A DNA stretch of 64,000 nucleotides from Alistipes sp. Its GTDB lineage: Bacteria > Bacteroidota > Bacteroidia > Bacteroidales > Rikenellaceae. The position numbers were made by a program, and so were the translations under genes. Of this stretch, positions 53,540-61,042 are shown in pieces (the stretch's first letter is position 1; each line of letters starts with the position of its first letter). The notes beneath the pieces are model-generated. The model was not told where the DNA came from. It saw nothing but the letters and a program-made list of their open reading frames with translations, and made no database searches. The DNA is taken from assembly GCA_017624955.1 (NCBI GenBank), contig JAGAMA010000002.1:1-64000 (forward strand), given 5' to 3'.

Positions 53540-54382
53540 ATGAAACGCAAAATTGTTGTAACGGTTGCCCCCGTATGCCATGTGGGCAAACCCGTACCCG
53601 AGGGGTCGTTCAACCCCCTTACGCCGGAGGAGATTGCAGCCGATGTGGCTGCTTGTGCCAAGGCCGGTGCCTCGATGGTGCACCTCCATGTGCGCGATTT
53701 GACGGGTGAGCAGACCTTCGATATGACCCACTTCAGCCGCACGTTGGACCTGATCCGTGAGCAGACCGATATCGTCATCCAGGGCTCGACGGGTGGCCTC
53801 TCGACCCTCTCGTTGGAGGATCGCAGTGTCTGCCTATCGGAACCGCGTGTCGAGGTCGCCTCGCTCAATATGGGTTCGGTGAACTTTGGCGAGAGTGTCT
53901 ATATCAACACCCTGCCCGAGATTCGCTATTGGGCAGGCCGCATGCGCGAGGAGAAGGTTGTTCCCGAGATGGAGATCTTCGATTTGAGCATGGTCGAGAC
54001 CTGCTCGAAACTGGCTGATGAGGGTGTGCTGGATCGCCCGATGAGCTACAACTTCTGCCTCGGTACGGGTACGGCCTCGAACCTGAGCGATACGCCGCGC
54101 AACCTGCACTACATGACCTCGCTCATGGAGCCTGATGGCCATTGGGGCTTGAATAACGACTCGATGAAGGATCTGCACTTCCTGGGTCTGGCGATTGCCA
54201 TGGGTGCCTCGGTGGTGCGTGTCGGCTTTGAGGATTCGTTCTACTACGAGGAGGGTAAGACCGCCCCGACGAACGCCTTCCTGGTCGAGAAGCTGGTGGA
54301 GCTGGTGCGCGCACTGGGTTGTGAGCCCGCTACGCCCGAGGAGGCTCGTGAGATTTTGGGTATCAAGAAATTGCGTGGATAA
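53540..54382 (+). CDS. BKACE family beta-keto acid cleavage enzyme
   Basis: 280 residues, TIM-barrel. The zinc ligands of the Kce/BKACE family are visible: H48 and H50 in MVHLHVRD and a Glu in VRVGFEDSFYY. The substrate-binding GSTGG and the family segments EMEIFDLSM and EPDGHWGL are also present. BKACE enzymes condense a beta-keto acid with acetyl-CoA to give acetoacetate and a new CoA ester (or the same with other carboxylates). The stop overlaps the next start by one base. Confidence 0.93.
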   Translation: MKRKIVVTVAPVCHVGKPVPEGSFNPLTPEEIAADVAACAKAGASMVHLHVRDLTGEQTFDMTHFSRTLDLIREQTDIVIQGSTGGLSTLSLEDRSVCLSEPRVEVASLNMGSVNFGESVYINTLPEIRYWAGRMREEKVVPEMEIFDLSMVETCSKLADEGVLDRPMSYNFCLGTGTASNLSDTPRNLHYMTSLMEPDGHWGLNNDSMKDLHFLGLAIAMGASVVRVGFEDSFYYEEGKTAPTNAFLVEKLVELVRALGCEPATPEEAREILGIKKLRG

Positions 54383-55788
54383 TGATGCAAACCCTGCAAG
54401 CCGTTATATGCCGTTACGGTCGTCGGGACGATGCCGTGGAGTTGCGCCGAAGAATCTGCGATGAGCTGCGGCGCAAGCGCATCCGCCTGGTGGTTATCGA
54501 TGACGATCCGACGGGCATTCAGACCGTGCACGGCTGTCTGCTGCTGACCGAGATTACGGCCGATCGCATCGCTGCGGCGCTGGAGGATGAGGCCCCCTTC
54601 TTCTACCTTTTGGTCAATTCGCGTGCCATGACCGAACAGGATGCTCGGCGCGTGGTGCGTGAGGCGGTGGTGGCCACCTTGGAGGCGAACCGCGAGAGGG
54701 GTTACAACCTGCTCTTTGTGAGCCGTAGCGACTCGACCCTGCGCGGTCACTTCCCCGCCGAGAGCGATACGATGATCGAGGTGTTGCGTGAGCAGGGGTA
54801 TGAACCCCTGATGCCGACCCTCTTCGTGCCGGCCTTCTTTGAGGCGGGGCGTATGACCGTGGAGGGGGTGCACTACATGGCGCAGGGAGAGCAGCTCGTG
54901 CCGACCTCCGAGACGGAGTTTGCGCGCGATAATGTTTTCCACTACTCGACCTCGGTGTTGAGCGACTACATCGTCGAGAAGGCGGGCGGAGAGATTACGG
55001 CCGAGGATACCAACCACCTCATGTTGGAAAAGTTACGCACGATCGACCTGGCAGGCTGGGTGCGTGAAAACAACGCGAAACGCTACCTTTCGAGCGATGC
55101 GTTCGACTACCGCGATTTGCGCCGTTTGTCACTCGCCGTCCTGGCACAGTTTGAGGTGGGGCGCAAGCACCAGTGCGCCGTGATTCGCTCCTCGTCGTCG
55201 CTTCCGAAGGCGTTGAGCGGTATCGAGGAAAGGCCCTATGTCGTGGCCGAGAAGGAGAACGCCCGTGGTGTGGTGGTCGTTGGTTCGCATGTGAAGAAGA
55301 GCACCGAACAGCTCGAAGCGCTGCTTACGCTGGAGGGTGTCAGTGGGGTAGAGATTGATGTGGAGCGCATCCTGAAGGATGATGCAACGCAACTCACCGA
55401 ACTGCTGCAGAAGGCCGAGGCGTTATATAATAAAGGTATCGTGCCGGTGCTCTACACCTCGCGCCGTGAGGTGCGCGTGGATGATGTGGCCGAGCGCCAG
55501 GCGTTGGGTGGTAAGATTTCGCGCTTTCTGGTTGAGGCGGTGCGCGCGTTGCCCTTCCGCCCCGACTTCCTCATTTCGAAGGGGGGCATCACCTCGCACG
55601 ATATCCTGACCCATAGCCTGGAGGTCAAGACGGCCCGTGTAGCGGGGCAGGCTGCCGCCGGTATTCCGACCCTCAAGACAACCGCGGAGAGCCCCTTCCC
55701 CGAGATGCTTTATGTCATCTTCCCCGGCAATGTGGGGAGCGTGGAGAGCCTGCGCGAGGTGGTTGAACATATCAGAAACAAGGCGTAG
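54382..55788 (+). CDS. Four-carbon acid sugar kinase family protein (DUF1537)
   Basis: 468 residues. N-terminal substrate domain with VVIDDDPTGIQTVHG (about 37-51) and SRSDSTLRGHFPAE (near 113). The C-terminal nucleotide-binding domain has LISKGGITSHDIL near 405 and ends with IFPGNVG near 455. In known members (OtnK, DtnK) it phosphorylates erythronate or threonate at the 4 position. The sugar acid here is unknown. Translationally coupled to the BKACE gene (TAATG) and two bases before the Nudix gene. Confidence 0.92.
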   Translation: MMQTLQAVICRYGRRDDAVELRRRICDELRRKRIRLVVIDDDPTGIQTVHGCLLLTEITADRIAAALEDEAPFFYLLVNSRAMTEQDARRVVREAVVATLEANRERGYNLLFVSRSDSTLRGHFPAESDTMIEVLREQGYEPLMPTLFVPAFFEAGRMTVEGVHYMAQGEQLVPTSETEFARDNVFHYSTSVLSDYIVEKAGGEITAEDTNHLMLEKLRTIDLAGWVRENNAKRYLSSDAFDYRDLRRLSLAVLAQFEVGRKHQCAVIRSSSSLPKALSGIEERPYVVAEKENARGVVVVGSHVKKSTEQLEALLTLEGVSGVEIDVERILKDDATQLTELLQKAEALYNKGIVPVLYTSRREVRVDDVAERQALGGKISRFLVEAVRALPFRPDFLISKGGITSHDILTHSLEVKTARVAGQAAAGIPTLKTTAESPFPEMLYVIFPGNVGSVESLREVVEHIRNKA

Positions 55789-55790
55789 CG

Positions 55791-56297
55791 ATGGCAACGA
55801 GCGATAACCCGAAGGAGCTGTTTCCGTTACTGAATGAACAGGGCGAGGTAATCGGCAAGGCCTCGCGTGCGGAGTGCCACAACGGCAGCCGTCTGCTCCA
55901 CCCCGTGGTGCATCTGCACCTCTTCAACAGCCGTGGCGAGCTCTACCTGCAGCGCCGCCCCTTGTGGAAGGATATCCAGCCCGGGAAGTGGGATACGGCC
56001 GTGGGTGGCCATGTCGATTATGGCGAGACGATCGAGGAGGCGCTGCGCCGTGAGGTGCGCGAGGAGATCGGCATCGTCGATTTCGTACCCGAGAAGATCT
56101 GCCACTACCTCTACGATTCGGACCGTGAGCGCGAAATGGTCTATGTCTACCGTGCCACCTACGATGGCGAGGTGCGCCCCTCGGAGGAGACCGACGGTGG
56201 CCGTTTTTGGTCGATCGAGGAGTTGCGTGCTACGCTCGGCAAAGGGGTGCTGACCCCCAATTTCGAGCTCGAGGCCGTGCAGGTCGGACTGATCTAA
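55791..56297 (+). CDS. Nudix hydrolase, IDI/YfcD type
   Basis: 168 residues. Nudix box GGHVDYGETIEEALRREVREEIGI at about 72-95, preceded by WDTAV and LYLQRRPLWKDIQPGKW as in isopentenyl-diphosphate isomerase-like Nudix proteins. It lacks an obvious IDI catalytic Cys in NCCxxP, so a YfcD-like hydrolase is likelier. Two bases after the kinase stop, so last gene of the operon; its link to the pathway is unclear. Confidence 0.88.
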   Translation: MATSDNPKELFPLLNEQGEVIGKASRAECHNGSRLLHPVVHLHLFNSRGELYLQRRPLWKDIQPGKWDTAVGGHVDYGETIEEALRREVREEIGIVDFVPEKICHYLYDSDREREMVYVYRATYDGEVRPSEETDGGRFWSIEELRATLGKGVLTPNFELEAVQVGLI

Positions 56298-56420
56298 AGA
56301 GGAAAGAGGAGAGCGCTTTTCAGTGGGCTCAGTTGGCCCAGTAGCCCCAGTGGCCCCAGACCTAAAGCCCGACAACCGTCCACAACCTTACCGACCTCTT
56401 CCTGACGCGGATCAAACGAA

Positions 56421-56450
56421 AAAGAGATGCTCCCTTCGGGGAACATCTCT
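56421..56450. terminator. Terminator between convergent genes
   Basis: AAGAGATG...TCCC (56422-56434) pairs with GGGGAACATCTCTT through a TTCG loop, T-rich afterwards. Serves the racemase operon and, on the minus strand, the small HTH gene. Confidence 0.85.
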
Positions 56451-56471
56451 TCTCTTTTGCATGTGAACGGA

Positions 56472-56714
56472 TTATTTCTGCTCGCTCAGGATGCGCATTG
56501 CCACATCGAGGATAGCGGTATCGTCCAGCGTCACAACGCCACCGTCCGGTCCCGGCTCAAAGTGAACGCCTACACACTCCTTGGCTACATGGCTGCCACC
56601 GAAGTAGTTGCGAACGGTCTCAACATCCAGACCCAGTTCATCTGCAATACGCTGCGAGCTACCGCTCGGCAATTTGTCCTTGATACGACGCAGTTCGTTA
56701 AAAGTGATAATCAT
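56472..56714 (-). CDS. Small HTH-like DNA-binding protein
   Basis: 80 residues. Residues about 9-40 (RRIKDKLPSG, then RIADELGLDVETVRNYFGG) form a helix-turn-helix with the recognition helix at DVETVRNYFGG. The rest (GVHFEPGPDGGVVTLDD) is a short beta part. I have seen close relatives across Bacteroidales as hypothetical or DNA-binding proteins. Function unknown; monocistronic. Confidence 0.75.
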   Translation of the reverse strand: MIITFNELRRIKDKLPSGSSQRIADELGLDVETVRNYFGGSHVAKECVGVHFEPGPDGGVVTLDDTAILDVAMRILSEQK

Positions 56715-56821
56715 ATCCGTATAAGTTTAAGTTGATTTTTGTAATTACTTATTCGCAACACTAAATTAAGCAAAAAAAACCAACCCACCAAACTTTTTGA
56801 TTACTTTCCTTGAAAAAATAA

Positions 56822-56849
56822 GAAAAAGGGGTCACGAAGACCCCTTTTC
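56822..56849 (-). terminator. Terminator after the Tyr/Gly-rich FKBP gene
   Basis: AAAAGGGGTC (56824-56833) pairs with GACCCCTTTT (56839-56848). On the minus strand it follows the stop by 36 bases. Confidence 0.85.
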
Positions 56850-56884
56850 TGTCTTTTGGTGCGATGCTTCACGCATCGGAAAAC

Positions 56885-58588
56885 CTACTCCTTTGCCGGC
56901 TCGATGTAGAACTCGAAGATTAGCGGGCTGTAGGACGGAATCTCAGTCGAGGTGGTCGTCGTGACTACCTCCTCCTCTGTGTCGTAGGAGTTGTAGTAGT
57001 TGCCGTAGTAACCGCTGTAGTAGGGGTCGTAGTAACCGCCACCGTAGTACGAGTCGTAGTAGTTGCCGTAGTAGCCACCGTAACCGCCATAGCCACCATA
57101 GCCGCCCATACCGCCGTAGCCGTAGTAGGAGTTGTAGTAGTTATAGTAGTTCAGGTAGTTCAGGTAGTCGTAGTAGCTCGACGAGTAGCCCGACGACGAG
57201 CTGCTGGTCGCACCATTCTGACCCGATGCACCGTAGCCGAAGGTCGAGGTGGTGATCAGCGCGCCCCACTGGCCGAAGCGCATCGTGGGAATCGTGTAGT
57301 AGAAGGCCTCGATCAGACCGCCCTCCTCGGGCGTGTACTCCAGGGCCGAACCCTTCGATACCACCTCGCCGTAGATGATCTCCTTCACCTCGTCGATGTT
57401 CGTGTCGAAGATAAAGCCGTCGAGGAATCGACCGATGTACCAAATCTTCGCCTTGCCCGAAAGACCCACCGAGTCGGCACCCTCCTTGACCAGCTCCTCG
57501 ACACCTGCATAGGGCTCGTCGCTGTGGAAGCGCTCCTTCAGTGCCTCGGCAATCTTACGATTCAGTTCCGATACCGAACCCTCGCTGACATAAGGCTCCA
57601 TGCCGGCGACATAGGGGCCGTACTTTACCTGGCCGTAGGTGGGGTATTTGTTATCCACGGTCGATACCTTCTGGTTGAAATCCAGGTCGTAGATCATCTC
57701 CTCGGGGGTGGTCGTGGGATCGAAACGGTGGTTTACATAGAGCTGTGCAATCGTGTCGCAGGCACTCACCCAACGGTTTGCGTTCAGGTGGGGATGGTTC
57801 GTGTCCTCCATCGTCGTGGGGATTGCCACCAGCTCCACGCCCTCGACCTCGGTCGTCTGCTTGTTCTCGCCCTTGTCGTCCTTCGTCGTGTAGATCATCA
57901 GACCGCCGTTGGCCTTGCAGAAGGCATCTACATCGAGTGCCTCGCGCTGCAGGGGGTTCTTTACCGTGTCGCAAATCTCGATCGTGGCGATGAAGGGCTT
58001 GCCCTCCTCGAGCGCAAACTGACCCTCGTAACCGCCATCGCCGCCTACCGAACCCGTCACGCGCGAAGGCATGTAGAGCATCACCTCCGAGCCGATGCGC
58101 AGCAGGTACTTCTCGTCGCTCAATCCCAGCTCGGCACCCTTCGCAGCCAAAAACTCGGCACCGAGCTTCTGCTCCTTACGCATCGCAAGCCAGGTGCCCT
58201 CGTTGAGCGTGTAGAAGGCATCGCCGCAATACATATAATAAGGTACATAGTGCGTGTACTTGGTAAACGAACCTGCCAGCTCCGCCTCACGGGCGTTGCG
58301 CGTCAGGATGATGTTACCCTGCAGGTCACGACCCGTGAGGTTGAAACGTACCCAGCAGATCGTGTCGTTGAGCGGCTTGGCTTCCGTGTCGCCCGCATTG
58401 AGGATATCGAGGTAGTAGCCGCGCTTGTCATAATCCTGGTAGTTGTCCTTCAGCTCGGGGCGATGCTGCGAGATCCAGGCCTTGAGCGAAAGGTCCTCGT
58501 AGTAGTCGTAATCGTTTGCCGTCTCCTTGGCGCAGGCCGTCATCAGAAGCGCCGCTACGGCAATCGTGAACAGTTTTTTGAATTGCAT
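56885..58588 (-). CDS. Two-domain FKBP-fold lipoprotein with a Tyr/Gly-rich insertion
   Basis: 567 residues. Lipobox MTAC (Cys19). The first FKBP-like domain (about 78-206) opens with ICWVRFNLTGRDLQGNI and ends KPFIATIEI. The second (about 380-564) opens with IWYIGRFLDGFIFDTN, continues GLIEAFYYTIPTMRFGQWGALITTSTFGYG, and closes with IPSYSPLIFEFYIE. Between GYGASG and IPSYSP, where FKBPs have a short loop, is a low-complexity stretch (about 457-536) of Tyr, Gly, Ser, Asn and Asp with almost no charged or aliphatic residues. Peptidyl-prolyl isomerase or chaperone activity in the envelope is likely from the fold. Relatives include GldI-like lipoproteins. It follows 58616 by 27 bases. Confidence 0.82.
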   Translation of the reverse strand: MQFKKLFTIAVAALLMTACAKETANDYDYYEDLSLKAWISQHRPELKDNYQDYDKRGYYLDILNAGDTEAKPLNDTICWVRFNLTGRDLQGNIILTRNAREAELAGSFTKYTHYVPYYMYCGDAFYTLNEGTWLAMRKEQKLGAEFLAAKGAELGLSDEKYLLRIGSEVMLYMPSRVTGSVGGDGGYEGQFALEEGKPFIATIEICDTVKNPLQREALDVDAFCKANGGLMIYTTKDDKGENKQTTEVEGVELVAIPTTMEDTNHPHLNANRWVSACDTIAQLYVNHRFDPTTTPEEMIYDLDFNQKVSTVDNKYPTYGQVKYGPYVAGMEPYVSEGSVSELNRKIAEALKERFHSDEPYAGVEELVKEGADSVGLSGKAKIWYIGRFLDGFIFDTNIDEVKEIIYGEVVSKGSALEYTPEEGGLIEAFYYTIPTMRFGQWGALITTSTFGYGASGQNGATSSSSSGYSSSYYDYLNYLNYYNYYNSYYGYGGMGGYGGYGGYGGYYGNYYDSYYGGGYYDPYYSGYYGNYYNSYDTEEEVVTTTTSTEIPSYSPLIFEFYIEPAKE

Positions 58589-58615
58589 ATCTTCGTGTCG
58601 TTTTTTTCGTTTCGG

Positions 58616-59227
58616 TTACTCCACCTTGTCGATGGTGAAGAAGTAGGCGATGGGGGACTCCTTGGGGATGAAGTTCATCAGCTCCTTGTCGCCGTAGGCC
58701 ATCGTGTAGGTCATATAGCTCTCGACCGAGTCCTGCTCACGGCAGCCAATCAGCGAGAGGCGAAGCCCCGGGATCACTTGGTCCGTTGCCAGGTTAATCG
58801 TGAGCGGCTCAAACTTCCAGCCACCCGGCGTGAGCCCCACGTTTTCGCTCTCGAGCGAGGCCTGCAACAGCGGATCGTTGGTCCAGAAGGGCATCGTCAG
58901 GCGCGAACCGTCGGTAACGATGTTGCGGAACTCGAAGAGGTAGGCGCGGAAGGTGATCGTGACGATCGACTGCTCCGTGACCTCTTTGCGCGTGGCGCGG
59001 TCGGGGTTGTAGGCACCGTCGATGTAGCGATAGACCGTGTTGCCGAACTGCTCGTAGTAGGGCTGCTCGGTACCCGTCTCGACATCCTCCACGGCGACCA
59101 GGCGGGGCTGGTGGGTCGATTTGAGGTACTGCACCATCTTCTCCTGCTGCTTGGGGAGAATCTCCTCCTCCTTCGAGCAGGCAACGAGCATCAGGAGTGC
59201 TGCGGCTATGATCGCTAAGTGACGCAT
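58616..59227 (-). CDS. FKBP-fold lipoprotein (GldI-like)
   Basis: 203 residues. Lipobox LVAC (Cys17). After a charged N-terminus the fold begins at VTITFRAYLFEFRN (about 90) and runs to QVIPGLRLSLIGCREQDSVESYMTYTMAYGDK and IPKESPIAYFFTIDKV, the layout of an FKBP (G....A...M..G......P...AYG....IP..SP..F...). Several active-site aromatics are replaced, so isomerase activity is uncertain. First gene of a two-gene transcript with the Tyr/Gly-rich protein. Confidence 0.72.
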   Translation of the reverse strand: MRHLAIIAAALLMLVACSKEEEILPKQQEKMVQYLKSTHQPRLVAVEDVETGTEQPYYEQFGNTVYRYIDGAYNPDRATRKEVTEQSIVTITFRAYLFEFRNIVTDGSRLTMPFWTNDPLLQASLESENVGLTPGGWKFEPLTINLATDQVIPGLRLSLIGCREQDSVESYMTYTMAYGDKELMNFIPKESPIAYFFTIDKVE

Positions 59228-59265
59228 GCTTTTTCTTATCTCTTCGTTTTGCGGTATATAACACG

Positions 59266-59273
59266 CAAAGTTA
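59266..59273 (-). promoter_or_regulatory. -7 box for the FKBP pair
   Basis: TAACTTTG on the minus strand, 39 bases upstream of the start. No TTG at standard spacing. Confidence 0.5.
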
Positions 59274-59313
59274 CGAAAAACTTTTCTTAACTACTGCACC
59301 CTAAACGCAAAAA

Positions 59314-59361
59314 AACGCCCCGATCGTATGCCGGGACGTTGAAATTCCCCTAAAAGGGGAA
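59314..59361. terminator. Two adjacent hairpins after the 40-residue ORF
   Basis: AACGCCCCG/CCGGGACGTT (59314-59340; one mismatch) with an A-run at its left side, so a terminator for the minus-strand ruvA transcript, plus TTCCCC/GGGGAA (59345-59361). Confidence 0.75.
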
Positions 59362-59420
59362 CGATTGAGGCTTTCCGACCCTCCGAAAAGCCCTTTTTCG
59401 GGCATCGGAGGACTGATGGA

Positions 59421-59543
59421 TTAGCGCTTGCGGTAGTAGTCGTGACGCGATGAGGTCATGCGACGAATGCGACGGCGACGCGCAAACTGCACGCCGAGGA
59501 TAATACCGACAAAGAGCGCAATGCCAAGCAGCAGATAAATCAT
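59421..59543 (-). CDS. 40-residue single-span membrane peptide
   Basis: ATG at 59543 to TAA at 59421, read directly from the sequence. The first 20 residues (MIYLLLGIALFVGIILGVQF) form one membrane helix; the next 20 carry nine Arg and one Lys (ARRRRIRRM..., ending YYRKR), so the C-terminus should stay in the cytoplasm and may bind nucleic acid or lipid. It begins 37 bases after the ruvA stop, ahead of a terminator. I recognise no family. Coding status rests on length, helix and codon style only. Confidence 0.6.
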   Translation of the reverse strand: MIYLLLGIALFVGIILGVQFARRRRIRRMTSSRHDYYRKR

Positions 59544-59580
59544 TGTTTTTTCTTTTGTTTGATGGGTCGTTGTACAAATC

Positions 59581-60183
59581 TTACAAACGCTTCAGTGCCG
59601 CACGGATCAGCTCCTCGACCGAGGCCGAAGGCATCTCCTTCGTCACGGCCTTCAGCACCTTCTCCGAAGCGCCCTTCTGGAAGCCGAGCATCTGCAACGC
59701 CTCGAGGGCCTCCTGCACCTCGTGCGAGGGGGCAGCAGCGCTCGCCATCGCCTGCTCGAAGGCATCGGCCTGGGCCGAACGGAGGGTCATCACCTTGCCG
59801 GCCAGCTCGACGATGATCTTCTGGGCCGTCTTGAGTCCTAACCCCTTGACATTCTTCAGCAATACGGCATTTCCTGCCGAGATGATCTGCTGCAACTCGC
59901 GGGGCGAGTAGGTCGAGAGAATCATGCGTGCCGTGCCGCCACCCACGCCCGAAACACCGATCAGGAGGCGGAACAGCTCACGCTCCTCGCGCGAGGAGAA
60001 GCCGTAGAGCAGCTGGGCATCCTCGCGGACGATGTAGTGCACCCAGAGCTTCGCCTCGGCAGCGTGCTCGATCGCCGTGAAGGTCTCGAGCGAGATATTC
60101 AGGTAATACCCCACACCGCAGGCCTCGATGACGGCGTAGGTGGGAGCCACCTCAGCAACCTTTCCGCAGATGTATTCGTACAT
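59581..60183 (-). CDS. ruvA: Holliday junction branch migration protein RuvA
   Basis: 200 residues. N-terminal OB fold (MYEYICGKVAEVAPTYAVIEACGVGYYLNIS), then helix-hairpin-helix motifs at LIGVSGVGGGTARMIL and LKNVKGLGLKTAQKIIVEL, and a C-terminal RuvB-binding helix bundle. Tetramers hold Holliday junctions for RuvB. ruvB is not in the window. Confidence 0.96.
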   Translation of the reverse strand: MYEYICGKVAEVAPTYAVIEACGVGYYLNISLETFTAIEHAAEAKLWVHYIVREDAQLLYGFSSREERELFRLLIGVSGVGGGTARMILSTYSPRELQQIISAGNAVLLKNVKGLGLKTAQKIIVELAGKVMTLRSAQADAFEQAMASAAAPSHEVQEALEALQMLGFQKGASEKVLKAVTKEMPSASVEELIRAALKRL

Positions 60184-60287
60184 GGTTTTCAGTGCTTTAG
60201 AACCTTTGTGGAGCTATTTTTGCTCCACTTTTGGCCATTTTGTGCGTAAAATTTAGCGTTTGCAAGGCAAAAATAAAGAAATTTTCT

Positions 60288-60295
60288 TACCTTTG
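60288..60295 (+). promoter_or_regulatory. -7 box for the OmpH-like gene
   Basis: TACCTTTG, 55 bases before the ATG at 60351. The nearest upstream TTTG (60259-60262) is 25 bases away, longer than usual. Confidence 0.5.
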
Positions 60296-60350
60296 TCAAT
60301 CCTTCGGGATAAAAATACGCAAAAACAACAAAAAATCAGATAAGAAAACG

Positions 60351-60917
60351 ATGAAAAAGATCTTTGTTTTGGCGCTGGCTGCGGCTTGCGCAATGATGAC
60401 CTCCTGCCAGCAGCAGACGACGAGCGAGGCAGTTGCAGGTGAGGTAACGTCGGTAGGTGGCTCGGATGTAGCCTATGTAAGCGTTGAGCAGGTAATCGCC
60501 GAGAGCGAGCTGATGAAGGGCGAGGGCGAGGCGCTGGCTCAGAAGACGCAGAAGGCTCAGGAGAGCTGGGCAAAGAAGGAGCAGTCGCTGGCTGCCGAGG
60601 CTGCTCAGCTGCAGGAGAAGTACGAGAAGGGTCTGATCACGACGCGTGATGCCCAGTCGAAGCAGGAGAGCATCCAGAAGCGCATCGCTTCGTACCAGTC
60701 GAGCGCCCAGAAGGAGGCTCAGACCCTCGACGAGGAGAACCGCGTATTCACGAACCGCATGCAGGACCTGGTCATGCGTGCCGTGCAGGAGATCAATGCC
60801 GACAAGAAGTACAAGATGATCGTGAACGCCAACTCGCTGCTTGATGCCGATACGACGCTCAACATTACCCCGATGGTACTCGAGAAGGTAAACGAGCTCT
60901 ACGCTGCCGAGAAGTAG
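60351..60917 (+). CDS. OmpH/Skp-like lipoprotein
   Basis: 188 residues. Lipobox MTSC (Cys19), unusual because Skp itself is soluble. VAYVSVEQVIAESELMKGEGEAL matches the Skp N-terminal strand and helix; a long Gln/Glu/Lys-rich coiled coil (about 65-140) follows, then the final strand YKMIVNANSLLDADTTLNIT. Likely a periplasmic chaperone for outer-membrane proteins, tethered to a membrane. ATG at 60351 is used; the open frame upstream lacks a promoter and a signal peptide. Confidence 0.88.
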   Translation: MKKIFVLALAAACAMMTSCQQQTTSEAVAGEVTSVGGSDVAYVSVEQVIAESELMKGEGEALAQKTQKAQESWAKKEQSLAAEAAQLQEKYEKGLITTRDAQSKQESIQKRIASYQSSAQKEAQTLDEENRVFTNRMQDLVMRAVQEINADKKYKMIVNANSLLDADTTLNITPMVLEKVNELYAAEK

Positions 60918-60941
60918 GCCGCTACAAGAGAGTGAATCCCA

Positions 60942-60977
60942 AAACGCCGGCTCAAACAAGAGATCGGCGTTTTTTTT
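60942..60977 (+). terminator. Terminator of the OmpH-like gene
   Basis: AACGCCG (60943-60949) pairs with CGGCGTT (60965-60971) followed by a run of T. Confidence 0.85.
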
Positions 60978-61007
60978 GAGCCCGAGCGGCATGCTTTAGG
61001 CCTGAAG

Positions 61008-61039
61008 TTTGGAAAATTGCACGGCAATAGCTACCTTTG
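61008..61039 (+). promoter_or_regulatory. cdaA promoter abutting the start codon
   Basis: TTTG (61008-61011), 20 bases, then TACCTTTG (61032-61039). The cdaA ATG is at 61043, so the expected transcription start coincides with the start codon. Confidence 0.7.
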
Positions 61040-61042
61040 AGT

